64,000 bases of DNA from Dysidea avara (taxonomy: Eukaryota > Porifera > Demospongiae > Dictyoceratida > Dysideidae). Under the pieces are notes generated by a model. That model searched no databases. It saw nothing but the letters and a program-made list of their open reading frames with translations, and was not told where the DNA came from. The DNA is taken from contig NC_089274.1 in NCBI RefSeq assembly GCF_963678975.1, positions 20,607,133 to 20,671,132 of the forward strand. The letters run 5' to 3'. Positions 32,723-44,900 of this stretch are shown here, in pieces (within the stretch, counting starts at the first letter, position 1; each line of letters starts with the position of its first letter). Position numbers and translations under genes: made by a program.

Positions 32723-35700
32723 TTATGAATCTTCTAAGAAGGACAGAAGAGAATCAAGATCTCTAGCACCAGAGTAGTTGGACTTCTTATCACCATCCTT
32801 AAATAAGATTAGTGTGGGATATCCTCGTACCTGCAACAAGTAATGTTTATTATAACTGTGATTTCCTAGCTATTGGTACCTGATGGGTCTCACACAGGTC
32901 CCTCTCCACAGTGCAGTCAACCTGGTCATGATATTTAAGTGACGATGACATGATAACCTGGTACCTTAGCAATGGTGATGCCTGTCTTGGAGTGTGTGAC
33001 TTCAGCTAGCTGGTCCCAGGTTGGTGCTAACCGTTTGCAGTGACCACACCTGGCACAACTTTAGTATCACATAGTACTGTACTACTGATACTAACCATGG
33101 GGCAAAAAACTTCACAAAGACTGTACCCTCAGAAATGACCTCATTAAAATCAGCTGCAGTCAGCACTCTTACTTGTGGCACTGACTCCTATTAATTAATA
33201 CTTAATTAATTAAACATATGGTACGACATATACCTCAGTCTTCTCCTCATTTATACTGGCAGTAACAAATTCTATCAAGTCTCCCAACTCCCTCTTGCCG
33301 TTGTACTGGGCTGACACCTTCCCATCTTGTAGCAGGATCAATGTGGGGTACCCTCGTACGTTGAATTTGGGACATGTCACGGTGTTCTCAGTACAGTCAA
33401 CCTAACATACACGATGTAATATACAACATGACACACCACAGAACATGGCACCTAGGTAGGCACATCCATCATGTCATCAAAAGGAGGACACAAGATATGC
33501 CTACTTGGACACTATCAATAAAGTAATAATCTCTTCATGAGGTATCCAACTAATCTCTGAATCTTGATTAGTTGATAGTAAAGTCTAGCATGTGATTAAA
33601 GCATAGTTTTTCCTGTCCCCACACAAAAGAAAGGGGGAAAAGTAGTCTGGCTACACGAGACACCACCCCACCCCCACCTTCTACACATGCATACACACAC
33701 CTTCACAATGTGGACATCTTTGTTATGAGTGTTAAAGTAAGCTGCAAGGTCACTCCAAGTGGGAGCAAGCTTCTGGCAGTGGCCACACCTATAAGGTTGC
33801 ATGAGAGATAACTGTGGTAATCTTTTTTAACACCTCACCAAGGAGCATAAAACTTGACAAAGTACACCCCAGTAGCAGTGAGAGAGTCAAAGTTAGCATC
33901 AGTCAAATGCATCACCCCCATCTCATCTATGTTGATACTACCTCCATCATCACCCTCCTAACCATGGTAACAAATTAGATCATCACCATAGTAATAAAAT
34001 AATTATAATGATACACGGTAATGTTACATAGATAATATCTGGCAAGATGACCATATATTTACTTAAGAAAGTGTTTGCCTATTTGAAAGTTACTCGTTCA
34101 GTTCATATGATGCATAAGGACGGACCAGATACTGACTGATATCTGTTTGTAGTTGCTAGCTGGTTGCACAATGTAAGACCTATAAATATCATCATGTACA
34201 TAGTCTAAAAAATGGCAGAACACTATAAGTCCATGATAAACTAATCTTCAGATGTAGCAGATTAGCTGTTTTCACAAAACTTAGGAAGTAAATCTCGTGA
34301 TCTGTGTGCTATAGTGACTGCTCCCAAATATTCTACAAAATAGTCATGGGTGTAGTAGCAAAGTACAGGAAAATAAAGTTACCCCCACTTCATATCAGAA
34401 AGGATTTACCTCCAGCCTACACTTTGTGAAGCTCAAATATAGCAGTCAAAATATACTCTAATAAAACAGTCAGGTGCAGCTGAAATGATTTCAGAATTTT
34501 CTTTTCCTGACCCAAGGCTGTTGGGTCACTACTACAAAATTATGAAATGGGAGGATTAATCTAACACGCGTTACTAAAATAAAATCACATTGTTATTTTG
34601 AGTATTGTAGGATAAGAAACTAATACTTAGTTTTATGTGGCCTAAAATGTGTAGTCACAAATTGTCTCTAATAAGGGGACAGCTACAGTAATACAAGAAA
34701 GGATCAACAACATGATTATTTAATGGACACACCTTCTCCTCATCACCTTCATCAGGAACATCAACAGTCTTTGAGACATGATTGTTGACAAAATCAGCTA
34801 GCGATTTCATGTCCCTAGCACCTTCGTATTTCACTGTGCCTCCATCGTGAAATAACTTCAACCTGCAATGTCAATGTCAAAAGTGTAATACTTTATTCAA
34901 TTAAGTGGAACCCTTAGATTGAGAATGTTTGTCTTATATTTTTGTTGAGGCTTTCCATTTTCAGAGATAAAACTGTGTGGAGCCAGGAATCAGATATTCA
35001 TTTTCATATCATTTCAGTGGATTTGATTGCATTACATTGGCATGGCAAATAGTATCAAACGGTACAGTAGCAGCGTTTAATAGGGATTGCGATGAAAATT
35101 TCACACGCCACTCAAAATTCTTCCTTTAAAAATCACCCTAGAGACATTTTACGTGACAAAAATCACCTTTACGGAATAGTACTAGTCCATATAATATATA
35201 AAACAGCATTAAATATAACGAAACACTTACAGGTGACCAGATATACAATTTTTTAAAATCGCCAAAACTTAACTCGAACTTCAGTCTCACTGCCTGCCTC
35301 ACTGATCACAGTCGCAAGGCTAGAGGCCAAATGAAGCAGCGCACAGCCACCATTTTAAGCCACAATAACAAACTCACCAGTGGGATGTGCCTTTTGGGGT
35401 TCTGACGAGTGTAGGCCCTCTGTGCCTTGTCGTTTCATTGGATGTGCTTGTCTTCTACATCCAACAAACCATATTGAGGTGTTAATTTTCCATATCAACA
35501 CTTTCTTTCAGTAATATATATAGACGCCACAGAATTATTTTAGAGCTGGATTTCAGAAGCACTTCAGTCCCGGCGCTATACAAGCTAGATAACTGCAAGT
35601 TCACGATTGGGATCCTGTTCGAGATAGGTTGGTGACCACGCCCATCAATTAAAGATCTAGGTGGACTAATAGTGATAGAGTACGGGGACCACACCTCTTA

Positions 35701-38234
35701 ACAATCTAGCTGTTTACTGTTTACTTAACAGTAAACAGGATGACCTCACCCCTTATTGGTCTAGCTAACTGCACACCTCTTGTCTGACTCGAGATATACT
35801 CTAATACAACAGTCATGTATCATATTCTATTAGAACAGTCACAAGTTACATTGCAGCTAGCAGCAAAAAACTAAACAAACTAGTATTTTTTAAATTGTTA
35901 ATTAAAAATGAAATAGGGATCTATGTAATAAAAGTAGTGAAACAAGAGATGAATGATGGTGTTACAGCATAGCTCAGTGGGAAAGTCCCTACTTTGACAC
36001 ATTAGCTATAACAATTATTTTGCTCAATGCCAAAGTAGGGACTTTCCCACTGAGCTATGTTACAATACCATCATTCATCACTTGTTTCATTATTTTATTG
36101 CATAGATCCCTACTTCATTTCTAAATTGACAATTTTTAAAATATTAGTTATTATATACTTCTCTGCAAAATTTTGAACATGACTTATACGGTTGCTAAGC
36201 ATTTTTCTAGTGTCGCATGGCCAGATCACTTTCGGTTGTGGAGCTATAGAGTGTTTTCATCACATGAGCAAAGTAACGTAATTTACCAGAACCCACCATG
36301 TTGGTGCACATGTAACAATGGTGATGTGCATAGTGGTCAGATGCTCAAACCGTTCTGACCGTTTCCTTTTATAGAATACTAGCTGTTCACGATAAGGAAG
36401 GAAAGGAAGATTATGAGTTTACAAAGCGGTAAATTTTTGGCTGCTATTTCTAGGAAAGACATTGATATCTACACACTGGACAAATACAGAATCTGCAGAA
36501 AGCACTTCATATCAGGGAAGCCCGCCTCACCATATGATCGAACTGATCCAGACTGGTTACCGACTTTAATCTCGGGTATGAAAGAATGGCTAGCCTAGCA
36601 GTGAGGAGGTTAGAGTAGCGAGATGGGAGAGGGCTCATGGAAGAGACTACAGGCTCTTCTTCCCTCAATTCTGCTAAGCGTTACCAAGTAAAACAGCACA
36701 GCAGCTACATGTGTGCATGCTTCACCTAGCCCTGCCATGCAATTGCAGTGGGCACAACACACTTCACCATCCTGTTGTAGAATTAACCAGCATTTTAATG
36801 GAGTATCATTCAATTGTTGGGAGTGAAACACTTGAAAATAGCATAATAAAACTGATAGCCAAATCGTAATATTTTTACCCTTCTAGTTGTAACGAACTTT
36901 GTATCAACTTTACATACAAAAACTTCCTTCACCCATCCACACACAAACTGGTTGTACACCTCCAATCCCATTGTGCTCCAAACTGCTCTGCTGATATAAA
37001 ACTAGTTCGAAGAACCAAGTAAGATAACAAATCACAGGCATCTAGTGGAGGAAAGTCATCCATTTGCTCTCCAAATGTGCCAGAACAGAAAGGATCTATT
37101 CCACCAATAATGGCAATTTTGTCGAGGTAACAGGACTTCGCTTCATCAAGTAAAGCCTCTGTGTATGACAATAAAGCAACTCCATTACTGTGTAAATCAC
37201 CACAAGTTGACCACGACATCCTGTGCACCAACATGGTGGCTTCCGGTAAATTACGTAAGTTTGCTCACGCGATGAAAACACTCTATTGAAAATCTGACAG
37301 ACCTTTAATCAGGAAAAAGCAGTCAATAAGCCTATGGAAACTACCACAAATGCAACTTTGTCTACAGAACTTCACCACACCCTATACCAACCAATGATGT
37401 CACCAATAAAATGAGGAGGCAAGATATCAATCTGGTGACTGAGGTATCACATCGTCTGACAGTGCCCACCCCCTTTGCATAGAAAGGAAGGGTCTGATCA
37501 CAGAGTTGTAACAATGGAATGTAAAACAATGGCGTCACAATATAATGGCAGCAAGAATGACACATCCAACAACCATACAAAGAAATTAGTTCTCTCAAAA
37601 TCTTCATGACAAACTCTTCCACACATTGTGTAATTCTATAGTATCTATGGTAACTCCAAAACAAACGTCACAAAAATTTTGTAATTACCAATCACTGTTA
37701 CCTGTTTTCTGTAACATGCAAATTTTTGAATGCTAGAGTGACAACCCTTCCTCTATGTGAAGGGGCGGGCGCCACAAGACTAGGTATCACATCACATGTA
37801 GCATTTACACTACCCTCACAATAATAATACATTGTAAAATACTCACGTGGGATATCCCTTCACTTGTTCATCTCCACAAATTTTAGCATATTTAGTGCAG
37901 TCAACCTAACAGAGGTCACGTGATTAGCATTACAAAATAAAAGCTAGCCAGTACCTTAGCGATCGTGATGTCAGAGTCCTCAAAGTGACTGTTCAGATCA
38001 TCCCAAGTTGGCGACAGCCGCTTACAATGACCACACCTGCAGGGACGAAGCGTTATGCATATAATATGGTGTGCACTGTTATGACTTCACCTACCATGGC
38101 GCGTAGAATTTAACGAACACAGGATTGCCCTCATTAATCGTTGATGAGAATGTCTCGTCCGTCAGCTCAGTGGGCTCCAGCGATAAGGCTAGAGTCACTA
38201 GTGATAATACGCTGGTAATCCGTGCCAACCACAT
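32723..38234 (-). CDS. TXNDC5: TXNDC5/ERp46-like protein disulfide isomerase, three thioredoxin domains
   Basis: A predicted 370-residue secretory-pathway thiol oxidoreductase. Exons in reading order: 38234-38095, 38036-37955, 37905-37847, 34862-34733, 33957-33839, 33788-33701, 33401-33234, 33187-33096, 33049-32965, 32921-32880, 32830-32723. Phases close. The signal peptide is MWLARITSVLSLVTLALS. Three domains each carry FVKFYAPWCGHC or FVKFFAPWCGHC, followed by VDCT and cis-Pro GYPT. Each CGHC exon begins at the same place within the Trp codon, showing that the domains arose by exon-set duplication. A TXNDC5 of human type has three such domains and ends KDEL; this one ends LLSFLEDS with no ER-retention signal. 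The 37846-34863 intron is 3 kb and full of transposon debris. Confidence 0.92.
35095..35515 (-). repeat. Dispersed repeat R3, copy 2
   Basis: Inverted relative to 22335-22640, with about 100 bp of extra sequence in the middle (35280-35385). That extra block resembles 59195-59235 (GGCTAGAG, ACCATTTTA, CACAATNACAAACTC), so it may be a separate repeat nested inside. Confidence 0.55.
35880..36145. repeat. Palindromic foldback element of the AGTAGGGATC family
   Basis: Outer arms TAAATTGTTAATTAAAAATG and its mirror, then GTAGGGATCTATG, TGAAACAAG and GATGAATGATGG, all inverted about a centre near 36010. A second nested palindrome GAAAGTCCCTACTTTG flanks the loop. It is non-coding. Confidence 0.8.
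36190..37300. mobile_element. Decayed DNA-transposon debris with THAP-like and SWIM-like fragments
   Basis: On the plus strand, 36413-36598 encodes YRICRKHFISGKPASPYD, DPDWLPTL, resembling the second half of a THAP-type zinc finger. On the minus strand, 36831-36610 gives CAHCNCMAGLGEACTHVAAV, a SWIM-type CxCx(n)CxH finger, and 37234-36929 gives IDPFCSGTFGEQ and LLSYLVLRTSFIS. These occur together in invertebrate transposon-derived proteins I recall, but the family is not named with confidence. About 65 bp (36246-36310 and 37225-37290, ending CCACCATGTTGGTGCACA) is present as an inverted pair at the edges. All pieces are short and broken. Confidence 0.5.
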
Positions 38235-38364
38235 CGTGCTGGTGATAATATACAGAGAATATCCGGATTAGGAATTTCATATAATGCGCACCACGGCATA
38301 TTTCTAGTTGGATTTTTGTAACCTTATAAATAATGCGTTGTTTGTATTGTGAGTTGATGAGATA

Positions 38365-41300
38365 ATGCATCGTGCAATAAATCTGCTTGTTCGCTTGTGG
38401 ATGGTAGTTATCGTCTGCGTAAAGTGGTTATATCGTAAAGTGTTTAGTAAGACCAACAAAGAAGACCTACCTATCACGTCCAGCGGCTGGAAGGTGTGTA
38501 ATAGCTTATGTAGAATATGTTGTTAGCATGGGAAGATTGGTCCTTGCAAGTTACTGTGTTGATTTGGTCACCTATTTACCCTCGTGTATACCAATTAGCT
38601 CCCTGGTCACTTGTACTGGCCAAGACAAGGCCCGGGATGACACACAGGCAGTGTTGGTTGATTTGCCTAGCTGCAGTCAAGGATAAAATTTGAACCCACA
38701 ATCAATAAGTATTTGTTGCCAAGTTATACCAACTTTCATAATTTGTTATGTGGTACAAAAACTATGCATATCCTTATAAGGTACTTAAATATTGAGTTGA
38801 CCATTCGGGACAAACTTGGAACAGTCTTATATGTATACGTCTATACATGATTCCTTCTGTCCAGTCAAGGACTGACTGTATTTGAAATGAGATTGGACAT
38901 TTCATAGCCATTTTATCAAAATACCTAAATGACTAATTGGAACTGGTTAGAAAATTGAGACTAGTTTATTTTATTGTCCATTTTGCCAATCTATTTTTCG
39001 AGGCTGAATGAGAAGTAATGTTGTGACAGCAATATAATGAACACCAATAATTAATTATAGTCTTGTGAACCAAAAAATGTTCTTGTTTATTGCGATATAC
39101 CGTATAGAGAAAAATTTTGGCAAATTTGGCGATTCGCTACAAATTCGCCACCAAAGTTTAACCTGCCAATTACTTGTGCCTCGGATAAGCATCTTTATAG
39201 CTAAACATTGAGCTTGAATTTTCCAAAGTTTATTTCACCAAATGCAATTTAGCTTGCTATTCGCCAAAGTTTACCCCACCAAAGTAGTTTCGCCCTATAT
39301 GGTAAGTGACCCTTGAGGCAGGATGTTGGGAATCAGGACCACAATACAAAATAGATGATCACATTGTTTAATTATGCATAGCGATTATTTAATAGTTACC
39401 ATTGTGAAAATTTTAGAATCCCATTTCCATCAGACCCTCTCATACTTGTTAACTCATATTGTAACAACTGTTTGCTTTATGCGATACGGTCAACAGTTTT
39501 CATAAATTGGTAAAAAGTTACTTGAATTTTTTGAGCCAAATTGTATACACTTACATGGTTAAAATCAGAGATAGATGCACTGCAGAGGCAATTTTAAATT
39601 TGCATACATAGTATTTATTGAAAGATCAATATTTAGCAGTGATTATTGTTATATCGTTATTGTGCAATTGTGGATTTTAAAACGCCTAGTTTAAATTACC
39701 TGTTCCCTAGGCTATGCTGTTCACATAGTTATTACATTACAAGATGTTTCAGTTCTATTAGTACTTTACTGAAGTCATAGACATCTGTCAGTGAACTTTA
39801 TGGAGTATTCCCCTATGTTGTCAATTTCTTATTGTAATAGTACAGTAGCCATACCTACTCACTGGTAAACCTCTGTCCAAAACACAATTTTATAGTAAAT
39901 TGTTGGGTAATTCCCCTGAGATAATTCTCTTAAATTTTTATTTATTTTTTTTGTATTGGCATGGAGATTTCCCTTCCTCCTTCTCAGGATGATGGTCCCC
40001 AGGAGGAGTGGGAAGATTGGGACACAATGACGATTACTGTTGTCCCTAACAACCCACCCACTGATGAAGAATCTGGTGATCCTAGAATGAAGTACAGTAC
40101 AAGACTGGCATCATCTAGTACAGAAAATGAACCATCAGCTGAGGAGCTGTTCCATGACATGCAGCCTGTGTATAAGAAAGCTAAAATGGTAAACTGTATG
40201 TGTGCGCACGTGCATGTGTGTGTATGTACAATGTTCATACATCATGATGTGTACAATGGATCCCCCCCGTAAATGCACTCAGACTTGATAATCTGGACAC
40301 TACAGTTAACAGCTTTATCACACTAATATAAGACACCTTGATAATCATAACACTTCTCCATGGTCCTATTTGTATTGGTATATACTATACACGTGCATTT
40401 ATACCTCAGGGCAAGGCTTGTAGCTACAGCTGTTTCAATTATAGTAATACTTATCGAGATAAATTACTTGTATACCAGATAGTGTAGACACCTACAACTC
40501 TCCTACCACTCGGGCACAGTGTTGCTAAACTTTAACATTTTCACTTCTTTTACTACAGTTTGTTCACTTTACTGCTTATTTTTTACCAGCAGTTAACAAA
40601 AAATAAGTTGCCCACTTAACTGGTTTGCTATTATAGAATCCAAAAGGAATTATCGAGATATGCTTAAATCTGTTATCACACATTTCTACTTGTAACCACT
40701 GATTTAGTGTGACATTTGGTAGTAGGAGTGTTAGGCCATCAATGGTATATGACATGACGTTAACTGTATAAAGAAGGGAACAAAGGGAGCCTGTAACACA
40801 GTATTTTATATCCAACCTCACACTGTATCACAGGGTGAACTTGATAATAAGCAGCAAATTTGTCAACTAAATCATTTATCATATCAAAGTAGTACTTCTG
40901 TGGTGACTGAACCACCTGCCATATCAAATATTTTTGTAGATAGAAATGTGCATGTGTCATTGTGTAGCTGAAGGTGTACAGGAGTGATGAGCAGGCAATG
41001 ACCAATGTGGATAGTAGAAAATTTGCTATTGACTCTTCATTCCAGCCCACTACAGTGAGTGTCCAACCCTGTACTGTAGTGATGTGTGACATACTTGGTG
41101 AATTATTCGATATCGGATTGACTCTCAGTTCGATATTACAATTTACAGTGATTATATTATTGGCTATATAATTTGATTGTGCAGTCTTGGTAATATTTAA
41201 ATTCCAGTTTTGTACATTGCAGCCATACCGAGATTTGTGGCATAGCTACCATTGAGACAACCAAGACAGCTATAAAAATTAGGAAACAGAATTTGAATGA

Positions 41301-41780
41301 TGAGCACTTGAAGATCAAAATATTCTAATAAAGCATTACCCTTGATTAATAACTTGATTTACAATAGAGAAAATGTTTTTCTTGCTACACCCTTGCTTAT
41401 TTTTATAAACCTGTTCCCTACAAGTTAAGAAGATGTTTGTTCAAAGTCTGTCCAATAGTTTAAAAAATATTTTAAAATTTTTGTCAATGCTATGCTGAGA
41501 TTGAGAATAGAGTCTCAATATCTCACACCACTAAGTACATGTTGTCATCACTCTCTAGGTGTCAGAGGAGTTAGAGGTATGGAGAGATGAGCCAAGTGGT
41601 GGCACATGGGAGGATGACACAACATTTGATGACAGTGAACTGATCAAGGTGTCCAGAGAAGCACTGAGAGAGAAAAGACTGTTGGAGAGAGAACAACGAA
41701 GGCAACAACAAGAAGCAGCAGCTAGAATAAAACAAGAACAGTCAAAACTAACAACAGTTAAATTGTCCTCAAATAATTGA
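38365..41780 (+). CDS. EBAG9: EBAG9/RCAS1-like Golgi/secretory membrane protein
   Basis: A predicted 183-residue protein from exons 38365-38493, 39988-40188 and 41559-41780, both introns in phase 0. Residues 5-25 (LLVRLWMVVIVCVKWLYRKVF) form one hydrophobic anchor next to basic residues. EEWEDWDTM corresponds to the EEWTSWDED motif of human EBAG9. The last third (REALREKRLLEREQRRQQQEA, then RIKQEQ) is a coiled coil like the human C-terminus. Human EBAG9 is 213 residues and negatively regulates granule exocytosis and Golgi glycosylation. The 1.5 kb and 1.4 kb introns are long for this region and the first carries a MITE. It is divergent from TXNDC5 by 130 bp. Confidence 0.88.
39100..39302. mobile_element. 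TA-flanked MITE (CCGTATAGNGCGAAA ends)
   Basis: A 203 bp element beginning CCGTATAGAGAAAAATTTTGG and ending TTTCGCCCTATATGG, inverted copies of each other with TA on both sides. The interior is repeats of TTCGCCA and AAAGTTTA. It is in an EBAG9 intron and non-coding. Confidence 0.7.
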
Positions 41781-41916
41781 ATTATCTTTCAACCAATTGA
41801 AATATCAACTGTTCAAAGCATTTCACTCTCTCAACACCTGACGTTGTTAATAGCGCATGCGTCTTGTGTCTATGATAAGGAACTCCTCCCACTTTTTAAA
41901 CCACCAATGTGGTATC

Positions 41917-44900
41917 ATGGACAGCACGGATAGTGATAGCGAACCAGACTTGACTGAAGATTCGGAATCTTCTGAAGATGAGGGACTAGTTAAATGGCGC
42001 AAAGCAATAAGAGACTCTTTAGAAAGAGACTTGCAATTGCGAGTCGAAGAGCGCCTCAGTCTAGACTCTGCTTATCTGAGGTTGAAAAAGCGCATGTTTC
42101 CGACAAGACTGCGGGAATTAAAACAATCTAGTTGTGTAACTCTGCGACCTTATCAAGGGCCGTATCGATGTGGCCCACCTGCAAGATCAAAAGATGTATC
42201 AAAGGGAACGTGTAAATCTCTTGAACCAGTGGGAGGCCAGCGCGAGTTGGCGGCTATAGCTTCAAAGGCTACAACTGCTATGGAGCTTCCTCGCACTATT
42301 GCCATCGATCGCCGAGACCCGAGGAGCACCTCAGAGGCCAGTATTAGTATAGAGCATCTCGCCACGAAAAAGATGAGCTGTTCTATTAGAGGTGCAGCAG
42401 CTCCGCCTTTCGACGATACCACCAAGTTTCATTGGCCAGAAGAGATTGCTATCACCTTGCCAACGCCGCAACATTCTTACACCATGCCGGCCAATTTTGA
42501 AGCTATGGCATTTTCTAGATCTGGTGAGTGGATAACTTCTAGAAGTGAAAATACTGTCGTATTGTGATTATAGGTCAACTAATGGCATCACAATTTTGCA
42601 GAAGAAATGGAGATGACAAACGTTGGACAGTACCTGAACTAGTGTATGATCGTAATGGAAGTGCAATGTCACCGCGACAATCCCCCAGTCCCATCTGCCT
42701 TCATTTTGAGTCTCGTTTTGAGAGTGGCAACCTGTTACGAGCATACCGAGTAGCCAGTGCTGAATATGACCTCATCCTACAAACAGACTTGTACACTAAA
42801 AAACACACTCAGTGGTTCTACTTCAGCATCAGTAATGTCATCCAGGGTATCACGTACACATTTAACTTAGTCAATATGAAGAAAAGTGACAGCCTATACA
42901 ACTATGGTATGCAGCCATTGCTTTACTCAGAGGAAGCCATGAAACAATCTGGTGTGGGATGGTCACGTGTTGGCCATGGTATTGGTTACTATAGGAACCT
43001 GTCCAACAAATACTGGACTAGTGGTAGTGATGCAGTTTATTACACTCTCACCTGGAAAATGGTAAATGTATACATTGTTATCATCAGTGTTGGGAGTAAC
43101 GCATTACATAAGTAATGCGTTACGTAATATTGTTACTTTTGTGGTAACTAAGTAATATAACGAAATACGCTAGAAAAACGGGTAATATAACTCGATTTAC
43201 TTTACTTACAAATGTAACGCGTTACTTAAGTAATATAGTTACTGTAACGAGTCTAATATTATTACTACAAGTAACGAAGTTACTAATCTTGTTAGTTAAC
43301 TTCTGAGAAACGCCTAGCTAAAACGAAGTAACGAAGCCTACTGAATGAAGCTTATTCACCAGCTTCTTACTTATAACCAAGATTTGCACATTGTCCAACA
43401 ATGCAATCATGTTATGTGATAAAGTGGTAGTTTCACACGTGACAGTTTAAGGCTGTGGACACAAAGTAATATAATATGTAATATTATTATAGTTACTTTA
43501 TTTTATGGGTAATATGTAACTGTAACTAAATAGTTCAGTTGCAAGTAATATGTAACTAGTTACTTTTACAAAGTAACTTGCACGATAGTACTGTATGGTA
43601 GGGACCACAAAGGAGTAAGCGTGGCCCATGAAATAATATCACCCAAAAACCAGCCTCAATTTTCCCAGACAACGATGAAGCAGTATCAGTTAGGTAAAAC
43701 TAAGCCCAAACAAGCTTTCAGATCGACCCAAAACGCTTTCAACAAGTTGCTACAGAATTTTAAAAAAATTTTGTCAATGGAATTTTCTACTGACTGAACT
43801 GACTGACTGATGCCTTCAGACAAGCATAACTCAATAATGGCTAAGGCTACGGGCTTGATTTTTTCACTGTTCGACATCACTTCGGCCCGACAGGTGCCTT
43901 TTGGCATACCGCTGTACATACAATGCATTCTTCACGGACTTACCAAGTGTCCACTTTTGTGTCCCATTCATCTTTGCTGACAGCAAAAAGTGTCGATTTG
44001 GCGATAGCACGTGACGGCTTCCCTTTGTAATGTATTTTTCATAGTGGCTATTTTGAAAGCAGAGGTGTTTTTCAAACAGTTCTTGATTCGTACTGCTGTG
44101 TAACGGGTTGAACATAGCCAACAGTGAAGCGTAATGGATACTTCACTTTTCAGATGATAATTAATATAATTGGGGTGCGCTGCACGATTTCTTTCTTTTG
44201 GTATGTGTGGAATGCAGAGGTGCTTTATGAACAGTTCTTTATTTGAAATGCTGTGCAATGGGTTGGGGCTGGAGCCCACGGTCCGACCAATCACTTTTGA
44301 TTTTAGTGAAAAGAACAAGATACTCTAATAGAGCAGTCATCAAAATATACTTTAATAGAACAGTCATCATGACACTCTAATAAAGCATTCAGTACTTATA
44401 GTCTGAGCAATGACATCGGTGTTAACTGTCTTAAAATTACCCAGTGAGTCATCTGCATGGCACACTGCATTGAGCTAATTGATCATGCGTGTCATGCATT
44501 AGCATGCAGTTACAATCTAAAACTAATCTTTCACATTGAGAAATTTTTGTATACATCATGGAAATAAAATTAGCTACTAGCTATAATAGTCAGATATGAA
44601 ACTCAATTAATTGGTAATGTAGCACAAAATCACCATTGATGTTACAGGTTTTTGCAATTGAATTCGGTGACTTTGCAATTGAATTCGTCCCGTTTGTAAT
44701 TGAGTTCGTCGCTTTTGCAATTGAATTCATCGCTTTTGCAACTGATTCGTCCCATTTGCAATTGAATTCGTCAGTTTTGCAATAGAATTCGTCGCTTTTG
44801 CAGTTAAATTCGTCCGTAACAAGAATGGCAGCTGGAGAAAACATGATGTAGCAGCTGCTACAAGAACTTGTTCAAGTACAACAGTAGTAAAGAACTCTTT

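Larger units (their letters stand above)
34863..37846. other. Large intron of TXNDC5-like gene with transposon debris
   Basis: This 3 kb intron holds repeat R3 copy 2, CTCTAATA motifs at 35792 and 35818, a foldback element (35880-36145), and THAP/SWIM-type transposon remnants (36190-37300). Sequence from 37300 to 37800 is unassigned. Confidence 0.6.

Noticed and set aside
43686-44318. Minus-strand open frames of 80-116 residues
   Set aside because: They overlap dispersed repeat R1, which is non-coding in its other copies.
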